NCBI GenBank assembly: GCA_022571175.1
Contig: JACZYI010000072.1
Span: 1 to 8,247 of the forward strand
Source: Pseudomonadota bacterium
GTDB lineage: Bacteria; Pseudomonadota; Alphaproteobacteria; Sphingomonadales; SMXR01
DNA length: 8,247 nucleotides
Direction of reading: 5' to 3'
In this document: positions 1 through 6,041 of the stretch, piece after piece
How positions within the stretch are numbered: position 1 is the stretch's first letter
Layout of the letters: the number at the start of each line of letters is the position of its first letter
The notes under the pieces: model-generated
The model's database searches: none
What the model saw: only the letters and a program-made list of their open reading frames with translations
Told to the model about the DNA's origin: nothing
Made by a program: the position numbers and the translations under genes

Positions 1-437
1 TCATGGGGCGCACGTTCGGTGGTGTGGCGAATGATCATGGCGTCTATGGCCATGGCGTCAATGGTCAGCGCGGTATCGATCAGGGTCTCGCCCTTGGTGA
101 TGGAGGAGGCTGCGGTCTGGAAATTCACCACATTCATGCCCAGGCGCTGACCGGCCAATTCAAATGAAATCCGGGTGCGGGTAGAATTTTCGAAAAACAG
201 ATTTATCAGGCTACGCCCTTCCAGCCCGCCTATCAGTTTGTTGCTCTGGCGTGCATCGGGCACCAGCGCATCCGCCTTGTCGATCAGGGCGCAGATCTGG
301 TCTGCATCCATACTCTCTATATCCAGCAGATGTTTGCGATTGGCCAGGGCTTGTTTGCTATTAGAATGGGAGGCGTTTTCGGGGAGTGTCTCTGCCTCAC
401 CCGCATTGGCTGTCTGTTTTGCCGATCCCTGGCTCAT
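1..437 (-). CDS. pyrB: Aspartate carbamoyltransferase, catalytic chain (N-terminal part)
   Basis: Catalyses carbamoyl phosphate plus L-aspartate to N-carbamoylaspartate, the committed step of de novo pyrimidine synthesis, in the cytosol. 145 codons are present and the 3' part lies beyond the left edge. The carbamoyl-phosphate loop FFENSTRTRISFELAG is at residues 81-96 (S85-T-R-T-R89). The flexible loop with Lys115 (SSITKGETLIDT, 111-122) and the MIIRH strand (134-138) follow, all as expected for the N-terminal domain. The ATG at 437 is the only standard start; an in-frame TGA lies seven codons upstream. This gives about 34 residues of Ala/Glu/Ser/Asn-rich extension before the usual beginning (HLLDIESM, 36-43). 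No clear Shine-Dalgarno is seen. It is the last visible gene of the minus-strand operon, 53 bases after ruvX. The family is certain; the exact N-terminus is less so. Confidence 0.95.
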   Translation of the reverse strand, partial: MSQGSAKQTANAGEAETLPENASHSNSKQALANRKHLLDIESMDADQICALIDKADALVPDARQSNKLIGGLEGRSLINLFFENSTRTRISFELAGQRLGMNVVNFQTAASSITKGETLIDTALTIDAMAIDAMIIRHTTERAPH

Positions 438-447
438 AAAAATGAGC
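432..447 (-). promoter_or_regulatory. Hairpin containing the pyrB start codon
   Basis: On the minus strand the sequence reads GCTCAT-TTTT-ATGAGC: a perfect 6-bp inverted repeat with a 4-base loop, whose 3' arm begins with the pyrB ATG. In the mRNA this could hide the start codon. A further GAGC just upstream (minus strand, about 454-457) can pair with the GCTC of the left arm, giving a competing structure that frees the start. The pairing is seen in the sequence; any control of pyrB translation is inference, and a 6-bp stem with three A-U pairs is weak. Confidence 0.35.
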
Positions 448-490
448 TTATAGGCTCAGCAGCCCCAAAGAGGCAAGCTTTTTGAAGCAA

Positions 491-961
491 TTACTGCCTC
501 ATCTGGTCCCTCATGCGGTCCAGCGCGCCTTGCAAAATATAGCTTGCGGCCAGCTTATCCACCAACTCACTGCGCCGTGCCCGGGAAGCATCCGCTTCCA
601 GCAGAGTGCGGGTAACCGCCTGGGTGGACCAGCGCTCATCCCAAAAGGCGATAGTGCAGTCAATTTTTCCCTGAAGATTTTCCGCAAACTGGCGCGTGGC
701 CTGACATCTTGGCCCTTCAGTTCCGTCCATATTCATTGGCAAACCAAGAATCAGTGCCTGAATTTCATGCTCGTCCATGAGCGCACTCAAGGCCATGGCA
801 TCCCGTCCGAATTTGGTTCGCTTGAGGGTTTTGAGTGGGCTTGAGATGATGCGGGAGAGATCAGACAACGCAATGCCGATGGTTTTACTGCCCAAGTCCA
901 GCCCCAGAACCCGGCCCTGGGCGGGCAGCTCCCGGGCCAGATTTTCAAGCGTGATAATCAC
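491..961 (-). CDS. ruvX: RuvX/YqgF family nuclease (pre-16S rRNA processing / putative Holliday junction resolvase)
   Basis: 156 residues, the normal length for this RNase H-fold family, which matures the 5' end of 16S rRNA in E. coli and has Holliday-junction resolvase activity in some bacteria. Visible motifs are the first strand LGLDLGSKTIGIALSD (residues 19-34) with catalytic Asp22, LGLPMNMDGTEGP (72-84), DERWST (108-113) with a second acidic site, and the C-terminal DKLAASYILQGALD (135-148) with the final catalytic Asp. The start is GTG, overlapping the TAG stop of the upstream gene by one base (TAGTG), with a GAGG about 10 bases before it, so translation is probably coupled. ruvX directly upstream of pyr genes is a recurring bacterial arrangement. 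No defects are seen. Confidence 0.95.
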   Translation of the reverse strand: MIITLENLARELPAQGRVLGLDLGSKTIGIALSDLSRIISSPLKTLKRTKFGRDAMALSALMDEHEIQALILGLPMNMDGTEGPRCQATRQFAENLQGKIDCTIAFWDERWSTQAVTRTLLEADASRARRSELVDKLAASYILQGALDRMRDQMRQ

Positions 962-1986
962 TATTGCCCATCCTCATAGCTTTCATAGGCCCGAACCCGC
1001 TGTTGCACATTCTGGCGGATATTCTGAAAAAACAAGCCATAGTCGCCTATGCCCACGCGGTCCATCGGATCTTTCAGGCCCCGGACCAGATCGGAGACGG
1101 GTTCAGGCAGATTTAAATATCCGTTTTCATTACACTTTGCCCCAGGCCCCACCTGATAATCGACGGGCGTATAGCCATCGCCTGAGGGTAACCGTGCGCC
1201 CAGACTGTCGGTCGAGCTGGCCTGGCCGTTAATGTTCCAGTTCAGCGGATTTACGCACAGCAAATTCACGTCCTCATTTTGACCACCGAGGGATACGGTC
1301 CAGGAAACCATGCACCGGGTATGATTCTGCTCGCCACAGATCGGAAGGCCAGTGTTATCGAGATCAGACAAAGGAATGGGTATGCCCGGCAGATAAGCCA
1401 CCACCAACCACTGTTCAATCTCGGTGCCTGTGATGGTCTGTTGCAACAGCTTGAGGCCATGCAGGCTGCCCTGCTCGTGGCCGGCAAGAATGAAGGGTTG
1501 CTCGGGATGCGCACGCCAAAATGCCTCAAACGCACGGATGATGTCGCTGGTGGCCAAATCGAAAGCATCCTCTCCCCCATTTTCGAGGGCAAAAAAAGCG
1601 CCGAAGGTGGCTTGGCGATAGCGGGGTGCAAAAACCGGCAGGACGCCAAAAACTTCAACCGCAAAGGGACGTGCGATATGAGTGTAGAATTCCTGAGTTT
1701 CCGGTGCGTCAATCGGTCCGTTCCAGTGGCTCGCTCGAAAATAGCCGGTGGGAGTGATAAAAAAAACCGCAACCGCCTGTTGATTTAAAGTGGGAGCTGT
1801 TGGCCTCTCGTACCAGGCGTCACCACTGGTATAATCCGGCTCTTCAGGGGGCGCTTGCTCGGCAAAAGGAGTCCGGGGGATTGAGACCAGTTCCAGCGCC
1901 TCTTTCCAGAAAAAATTTAACATGATGGCACCGGCAAACACTGCCACCAGTATGCCCACGATTGTATATAGAAATGCCTTTGCCAT
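961..1986 (-). CDS. Membrane-anchored DUF3089 (lipase-like alpha/beta hydrolase fold) protein, probably inactive
   Basis: 341 residues. Residues 5-26 are a hydrophobic N-terminal segment (signal anchor or uncleaved signal peptide), so the rest probably faces the periplasm. The body matches DUF3089 (PF11288): FFITPTGYF (75-83) followed by HWN, APRYRQATFGAFFA (120-133), a nucleophile-elbow region LAGHEQGSLHG (167-177), CVNPLNW, and GDYGLFFQNIRQNVQQR (314-330). As I recall the family, the elbow is normally GHSQGS and the C-terminal motif has a His three residues before the Asp (HxxDxxLF). Here the elbow serine is Glu171 (GAG, 1476-1474) and the His position is Gly312. The early HPT motif is also changed to TPT. 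The fold looks kept but the catalytic residues appear lost. The start ATG overlaps the upstream GNAT stop (TAATG) and the stop overlaps the ruvX start. The substrate or partner is unknown. Confidence 0.85.
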   Translation of the reverse strand: MAKAFLYTIVGILVAVFAGAIMLNFFWKEALELVSIPRTPFAEQAPPEEPDYTSGDAWYERPTAPTLNQQAVAVFFITPTGYFRASHWNGPIDAPETQEFYTHIARPFAVEVFGVLPVFAPRYRQATFGAFFALENGGEDAFDLATSDIIRAFEAFWRAHPEQPFILAGHEQGSLHGLKLLQQTITGTEIEQWLVVAYLPGIPIPLSDLDNTGLPICGEQNHTRCMVSWTVSLGGQNEDVNLLCVNPLNWNINGQASSTDSLGARLPSGDGYTPVDYQVGPGAKCNENGYLNLPEPVSDLVRGLKDPMDRVGIGDYGLFFQNIRQNVQQRVRAYESYEDGQ

Positions 1987-2519
1987 TATGTTTGCAAGTC
2001 TCGCTGGTTCTTATCCGCAGCTTTCTCAGGGAGCATTTTTGCCATAATAATATCATCGGCAAAAGTTCCGTCATCTTCCCGCAGTGCATGATATCTCCGA
2101 CCCTCAATTTCAAAGCCGAAAGATCGATAAAGCGCCAAGGCAGCCTGATTATTTTCATGCACATGCAGTTCAACCCGCCTCAGGCGCTCGGTTTGACTGG
2201 CCCAGGCGAGAAAAGCGCGCAGCATGGTTTTACCCAACCCCTTGGTGCGATAGTCCTTTTTCACAAAAAGTCCGATTTCAATCGAATGGCAGAGGCGATA
2301 TCGGCTGTCACATTCGGCGTCCAGATTGGCAATGATTTCGCCCCGGTGGCTCGCCACCAGATAAAGCTCGTCCGAGCGTAATGTTCTGCGCTTGATAATG
2401 CGGCGCATATCAACTTTTCTCAGACCATATTCCTCTTGCAAATGAATCAAATAATCGGCCTCGCGCAGCACCTCCCGCATGACTTCAATCATAGCCCCGG
2501 CATCTTTCCGTTCCGCCAC
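1986..2519 (-). CDS. GNAT-family N-acetyltransferase (RimI-like)
   Basis: Transfers an acetyl group from acetyl-CoA to an amine; the substrate is unknown. Numbered from the GTG at 2519 (177 residues), motif A is EIGLFVKKDYRTKGLGKTML (81-100) with the pyrophosphate-binding R91-x-K-G-L-G96. Motif B is VELHVHENNQAALALYRSFGF (116-136), with Asn124 and Tyr131 typical of RimI-type enzymes; the tail varies. The GTG has no clear Shine-Dalgarno and would cut off the first beta strand: the frame stays open upstream to a TGA at 2603-2601 and reads EFEIRVAERKDAG across the GTG. No ATG, GTG or TTG exists in that extension. An ATT at 2597 with AGAGAGGA 8 bases before it is a candidate start, giving 203 residues. 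First gene of the minus-strand operon; its TAA overlaps the next ATG. Family certain, start uncertain. Confidence 0.9.
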   Translation of the reverse strand: MAERKDAGAMIEVMREVLREADYLIHLQEEYGLRKVDMRRIIKRRTLRSDELYLVASHRGEIIANLDAECDSRYRLCHSIEIGLFVKKDYRTKGLGKTMLRAFLAWASQTERLRRVELHVHENNQAALALYRSFGFEIEGRRYHALREDDGTFADDIIMAKMLPEKAADKNQRDLQT

Positions 2520-2597
2520 CCGGATTTCAAATTCGCGACCATCCCTGTCGGTATATGATTCCGGCTCAAAATCACCTGTGTGCTGGTTCGGGTTAAT
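2520..2597 (-). other. Probable N-terminal extension of the GNAT gene (candidate ATT start)
   Basis: These 26 codons continue the GNAT frame upstream of the only GTG. They end in DRDGREFEIR, which joins VAERKDAG and looks like the first beta strand of a GNAT fold. The first codon after the in-frame TGA that could start translation is ATT at 2597-2595. On the minus strand AGAGAGGA lies 8 bases before it, which is good spacing. ATT starts are rare but known, for example in infC. A mutated or misread ATG would give the same picture. Confidence 0.45.
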
Positions 2598-2622
2598 GGT
2601 TCAAGTCCTCTCTCTACGGCCA
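2598..2622 (+). other. tRNA T-arm-like fragment, probably chance
   Basis: GGTTCAAGTCC (2598-2608) fits the tRNA T-loop consensus, and GCCA (2619-2622) follows at the distance expected of a tRNA 3' end. The 5' side of the T-stem does not pair with the 3' side, and no matching acceptor or anticodon arm is found upstream, so this is not a tRNA gene. It could be a remnant, but it also overlaps the proposed GNAT ribosome-binding site on the other strand. Confidence 0.12.
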
Positions 2623-2624
2623 TC

Positions 2625-2713
2625 AAGTGACAGCACATCGGGCATTGCCTGGTCAGAGGCAAGGGTGTATTGTCCGCCACTGAATTTCAAGGGGCTATCG
2701 GACCCTGTCACTT
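2625..2713. repeat. Nested inverted repeats in the divergent intergenic region
   Basis: The outer arms AAGTGACAG (2625-2633) and CTGTCACTT (2705-2713) are perfectly complementary over 9 bp. Inside lie TTGCCT/AGGCAA (2645-2650 with 2657-2662, loop GGTCAG) and GTCCG/CGGAC (2672-2676 with 2699-2703). The last ends one base from the outer helix. Together they can fold as a three-way junction ending 26 bases before the gatC ATG. On the other strand the same pairs lie upstream of the GNAT gene. It could be a structured 5' leader, an operator region, or chance; the strand cannot be decided. Confidence 0.35.
2645..2673 (+). promoter_or_regulatory. Weak candidate promoter for gatCAB
   Basis: TTGCCT (2645-2650) and TATTGT (2668-2673) are separated by 17 bases. 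Each matches the sigma-70 consensus at four of six positions. The -35 box is also the left arm of a 6-bp inverted repeat, so a repressor could bind there. This promoter would exclude the outer inverted repeat from the mRNA, so the two readings of this region compete. Position fits a start about 60 bases before gatC. Confidence 0.25.
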
Positions 2714-2739
2714 CATAAGGTAGCGTAAAGAGATAAGCC

Positions 2740-3027
2740 ATGTCAGTGGATAAAAACACGGTCGTAAAGATTGCACATCTGGCGCGGATCGGAGTTGAGG
2801 ATAAAAACCTCGATGCCATGACCGCTGAACTGAATAATATTCTGGCCTGGATTGAGCAGTTGAATGAGGTGGATACCGAGGGTGTTGAGCCCATGACCAG
2901 TGCGGTTGAGACCAAACTTCGCTGGCGTCAGGACGAAGTGACCGATGGCGGAAAATCGGAAGATATTCTGAAAAATGCTCCGGAGTCTGAATGTGGATTT
3001 TTTGCCGTTCCCAAGGTTCTGGAATAG
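2740..3027 (+). CDS. gatC: Aspartyl/glutamyl-tRNA amidotransferase subunit C
   Basis: Small subunit of the GatCAB complex, which wraps around GatA and GatB and stabilises them. 95 residues is the usual length. The N-terminal helix VVKIAHLARIGVED (8-21), the helix LNNILAWIEQLNEVDTEGVEP (31-51) and the C-terminal extended segment (about 60-95, ending GFFAVPKVLE) are classic GatC. The ATG is preceded by a weak AAAGAGA. First gene of gatC-gatA-gatB; gatA starts 15 bases after its stop. Transcribed away from the GNAT-ruvX-pyrB operon. Normal in every visible respect. Confidence 0.97.
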   Translation: MSVDKNTVVKIAHLARIGVEDKNLDAMTAELNNILAWIEQLNEVDTEGVEPMTSAVETKLRWRQDEVTDGGKSEDILKNAPESECGFFAVPKVLE

Positions 3028-3042
3028 GGCGGGCCGGAAAAA

Positions 3043-4527
3043 ATGTCAGATTTGACCAAATTGACCATTGCCCAGGCTCGGGACGGCCTCAAGACCCGGG
3101 ATTTTACTTCCCTGGAGCTGACCGAAGCCAATATCCGGGCTGCTGAGGCCGCAACCGAACTCAATATCTATATCACCGAGACTTATGATCTGGCGCTTCA
3201 GCAAGCCAAGTTGGCTGATGATCGTCTGGCCGATGGCTCGGCTGCTGACCTGACGGGCATCCCGCTTGCGATCAAGGATCTCTTTTGCACCAAAGGTATT
3301 AAAACCACCGCGGGCAGTCACATGCTGGACGAATTTATTCCCACCTATGAAAGCACGGTCACGGCCAATCTTTTCCGCGATGGCGCTATTCTGCTGGGAA
3401 AAACAAATATGGATGAGTTTGCCATGGGCTCCTCCAATGAAACCAGTTTTTTCGGTCCTGTGATCAATCCCTGGCGGGTTGAAAAGGAGGGAAAAAATCT
3501 GGTACCCGGTGGATCATCGGGCGGTTCGGCGGCTGCGGTCGCGGCCAGAACGGCTCTGGGGGCCATTGGCACCGATACCGGCGGCTCTATTCGCCAGCCA
3601 GGATCGCTCACGGGAACGGTCGGTCTGAAGCCCTCTTATGGGCGTTGTTCCCGCTGGGGTGTGATTGCTTTTGCCTCCTCACTGGATCATCCGGGGCCCA
3701 TCACCAGGACGGTTCGGGATGCGGCTATCATGCTCTCGTCCATGGCAAGTTATGACGAAAAAGATTCCACTTCGGTGGAGCGCAAGGTGCCTGATTATGA
3801 GGCCGAGCTGACCGGCGATTTGAAGGGCATGACTATCGGTGTTCCCCGGGAATATCGACTGGAGGGAATGGCCGATGAGATTGAGAAATTATGGTCGGCG
3901 GGCGCGGACTGGCTCAGAGATGCCGGCGCCACCATAAAGGACATATCCCTGCCGCACACTAAATATGCCCTGCCAGCCTATTATATTGTGGCCCCGGCCG
4001 AAGCCTCATCCAATCTGGCGCGCTATGATGGTGTCAGATATGGCCTGCGCGAGATGCCGCAAGGCGGAGATCTGGATGCCATGTATGAGGCCACGCGCGC
4101 CGCTGGCTTTGGAGCCGAGACCCGCCGCCGTCTCATAATCGGCACCTATGTACTCTCGGCGGGATATTATGATGCTTATTATCTGAAAGCGCAGCGGGTG
4201 CGCCAGCGCATTGCTGAAGATTTTAACAGCGCCTTCAAGGATGTGGATGCCATTTTAACCCCCACCGCACCCAATGCTGCTTTTCCCATTGGTGACAAGA
4301 TGGATGACCCCATTGCCATGTATCTGAACGATATTTTTACCGTACCAGCGGATATGGCCGGCATTCCGGCAATCTCGGTGCCCGCCGGGCTGGATAATCA
4401 GGGTCTGCCGCTGGGTCTGCAAATCATGGGGCCTGCGTTTGAAGAAGGGGTCGTGCTGAAAGTGGCCTACGCACTGGAAAAGGCCGCCGCTTTTGATGCG
4501 GTTCCCAAAGAATGGTGGAAGGCTTAA
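3043..4527 (+). CDS. gatA: Aspartyl/glutamyl-tRNA amidotransferase subunit A
   Basis: Amidase subunit: releases ammonia from glutamine (or asparagine) and passes it to GatB, which amidates Glu-tRNAGln or Asp-tRNAAsn. 494 residues, normal length. The amidase-signature Ser-cisSer-Lys triad is intact: Lys78 in IPLAIKDLFCTKG, Ser158 in PGGSSGGSAAAVAA and nucleophile Ser182 in GTDTGGSIRQPG (spacing of 24 between the serines, as in the family). GKTNMDEFAMGSSNE (119-133) and the C-terminal LTPTAPNAAFPIG and LPLGLQIMGP stretches are also typical. A GGAAAAA sits just before the ATG. gatB begins 3 bases after the stop. The set implies that this organism makes Gln-tRNA and/or Asn-tRNA by the indirect route; whether it also has GlnRS or AsnRS cannot be seen here. 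Confidence 0.98.
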   Translation: MSDLTKLTIAQARDGLKTRDFTSLELTEANIRAAEAATELNIYITETYDLALQQAKLADDRLADGSAADLTGIPLAIKDLFCTKGIKTTAGSHMLDEFIPTYESTVTANLFRDGAILLGKTNMDEFAMGSSNETSFFGPVINPWRVEKEGKNLVPGGSSGGSAAAVAARTALGAIGTDTGGSIRQPGSLTGTVGLKPSYGRCSRWGVIAFASSLDHPGPITRTVRDAAIMLSSMASYDEKDSTSVERKVPDYEAELTGDLKGMTIGVPREYRLEGMADEIEKLWSAGADWLRDAGATIKDISLPHTKYALPAYYIVAPAEASSNLARYDGVRYGLREMPQGGDLDAMYEATRAAGFGAETRRRLIIGTYVLSAGYYDAYYLKAQRVRQRIAEDFNSAFKDVDAILTPTAPNAAFPIGDKMDDPIAMYLNDIFTVPADMAGIPAISVPAGLDNQGLPLGLQIMGPAFEEGVVLKVAYALEKAAAFDAVPKEWWKA

Positions 4528-4530
4528 GCC

Positions 4531-6030
4531 ATGAATGAAGCAAACAGATCCGGCATAATTCAGGGTGCCACCGGCGAATGGGAAATGGTGATCGGCCTTG
4601 AAGTCCACGCCCAGGTCAAATCCAACGCCAAGCTGTTCTCGGGTGCGGCCACCGAATTTGGCGGCGAGCCCAATAATCATGTGAGCTTGGTGGATGCGGC
4701 CATGCCCGGCATGCTGCCGGTTATCAATCGTGAATGCGTTCGCCAGGCGGTCCGGACGGGTTTGGCGATTGGAGCTAAAATCAATAAATTTTCCATCTTT
4801 GACCGCAAGAATTATTTTTATGCCGACCTTCCCCAGGGCTATCAGATTTCCCAGTTCAAGCAACCAGTAGTGGGTGAGGGGTGTTTAACCATCGAACTGA
4901 AGGATGGCAGCACCAAAGAGATTGGCATTGAACGGCTGCATCTGGAACAGGATGCGGGCAAATCGCTTCATGACCAGCACCCGGACCTGACCTATGTGGA
5001 TTTGAACCGGTCTGGTGTAGCCCTGATGGAAATTGTCTCCATGCCGGACATGAGGACACCCGAAGAGGCGGGAGCTTATGTGCGGAAGCTGCGCACCATA
5101 TTGCGCTATATCGGGTCCTGCGATGGCAATATGGAAGAAGGCTCCATGCGGGCGGATGTAAATGTCTCGGTTCGCCGGGCCGGGGCCGAGCTTGGCACCC
5201 GCTGTGAAATCAAGAATGTCAATTCCATTCGATTTATCATGCAGGCCATCCGCTATGAGGCTCAGCGCCAGGTGGATATTCTTGAGGATGGTGGCACCAT
5301 TGAGCAGCAGACCCGGCTCTATGATCCCGGCAAGGGAGAGACGCGTGCCATGCGATCCAAGGAAGAGGCGCATGATTATCGCTATTTTCCGGACCCGGAC
5401 TTGCTTCCGCTCGAATTTGACGATGACTTTATCAATGAGGCAAGAGAAAGCCTGCCCGAGTTGCCAGATGTCAGAAAGGCCCGGCTGGAAGAAACGCTTG
5501 GTCTAAACGCCTATAACGCCTCGCTTCTGGTCGCGGAAAAGGAAAATGCCGATTATTACGAGGCCTTGCTCTCGGCGTTTGAGGGCCTGACCGGGAAGCC
5601 AGCCACCGAACTGGCGACGACCGCAGCTAACTGGGTGACAGGCGATTTTTTTGGCCTTTTGAACAAGGCAGGGAAATCCGTGTCCGAGAGTCCGGTCGGA
5701 CCAGAAGCGGGTGCGGGACTGCTGGCGCTGGTGGCTGACGGGACAATTTCGGGCCGCACCGCCAAGGATGTTTTTGAAATCATGTTTGAAACGGGCAAGG
5801 CCGCAGACGTGATTGTGGACGAACAGGGATTGAAGCAGGTCTCGGACCAGGGCGAACTCGAAGCCATCATTGCCAGGATCATTGCCGATAATCCGGGTCA
5901 GGTGGAACAATATAAAGGCGGCAAGGACAAGCTCTTCGGTTTTTTTGTAGGGCAGGTAATGAAGGCCACCGGTGGCAAGGCCAATCCAAAACTGGTGAAT
6001 GAATTGCTGCGCGGCACGCTGGACAAATGA
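4531..6030 (+). CDS. gatB: Aspartyl/glutamyl-tRNA amidotransferase subunit B
   Basis: tRNA-binding kinase and transamidase subunit: phosphorylates the misattached Glu or Asp and replaces it with an amide using ammonia from GatA. 499 residues. The cradle domain holds MVIGLEVHAQV (19-29), with Glu24 and His26 in the metal-binding motif, DLPQGYQISQF (99-109), HLEQDAGK (137-144), EEGSMRADVNVSVR (202-215) and YRYFPDPDLLPLEF (283-296). The C-terminal part (about 350-499) is the helical and YqeY-like tail that reads the tRNA, ending VNELLRGTLDK. The ATG lies 3 bases after the gatA stop with GGAAGG inside the end of gatA, so coupling is likely. The DJ-1/PfpI gene follows closely. Confidence 0.98.
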   Translation: MNEANRSGIIQGATGEWEMVIGLEVHAQVKSNAKLFSGAATEFGGEPNNHVSLVDAAMPGMLPVINRECVRQAVRTGLAIGAKINKFSIFDRKNYFYADLPQGYQISQFKQPVVGEGCLTIELKDGSTKEIGIERLHLEQDAGKSLHDQHPDLTYVDLNRSGVALMEIVSMPDMRTPEEAGAYVRKLRTILRYIGSCDGNMEEGSMRADVNVSVRRAGAELGTRCEIKNVNSIRFIMQAIRYEAQRQVDILEDGGTIEQQTRLYDPGKGETRAMRSKEEAHDYRYFPDPDLLPLEFDDDFINEARESLPELPDVRKARLEETLGLNAYNASLLVAEKENADYYEALLSAFEGLTGKPATELATTAANWVTGDFFGLLNKAGKSVSESPVGPEAGAGLLALVADGTISGRTAKDVFEIMFETGKAADVIVDEQGLKQVSDQGELEAIIARIIADNPGQVEQYKGGKDKLFGFFVGQVMKATGGKANPKLVNELLRGTLDK

Positions 6031-6041
6031 AGGGTGAGGCC

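Noticed and set aside
1279..1788. 169-codon open frame on the plus strand
   Set aside because: Lies antisense to the DUF3089 gene, whose motifs are clear; no motif or ribosome-binding site supports the opposite strand.
2601..2603. TGA in the GNAT frame as a selenocysteine or readthrough codon
   Set aside because: No recognisable selenocysteine insertion element or conserved redox context; the sequence before the TGA has no recognisable protein motif.
2540..2622. Possible tRNA gene or tRNA-derived attachment site ending in CCA at 2622
   Set aside because: The T-loop consensus and CCA spacing fit, but the T-stem does not pair, no acceptor partner (CGTAGAG-like) lies upstream, and no integrase or direct repeat is present.
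4255..4863. 202-codon open frame on the minus strand across the gatA-gatB junction
   Set aside because: Shadow of two certain genes, with no recognisable domain.
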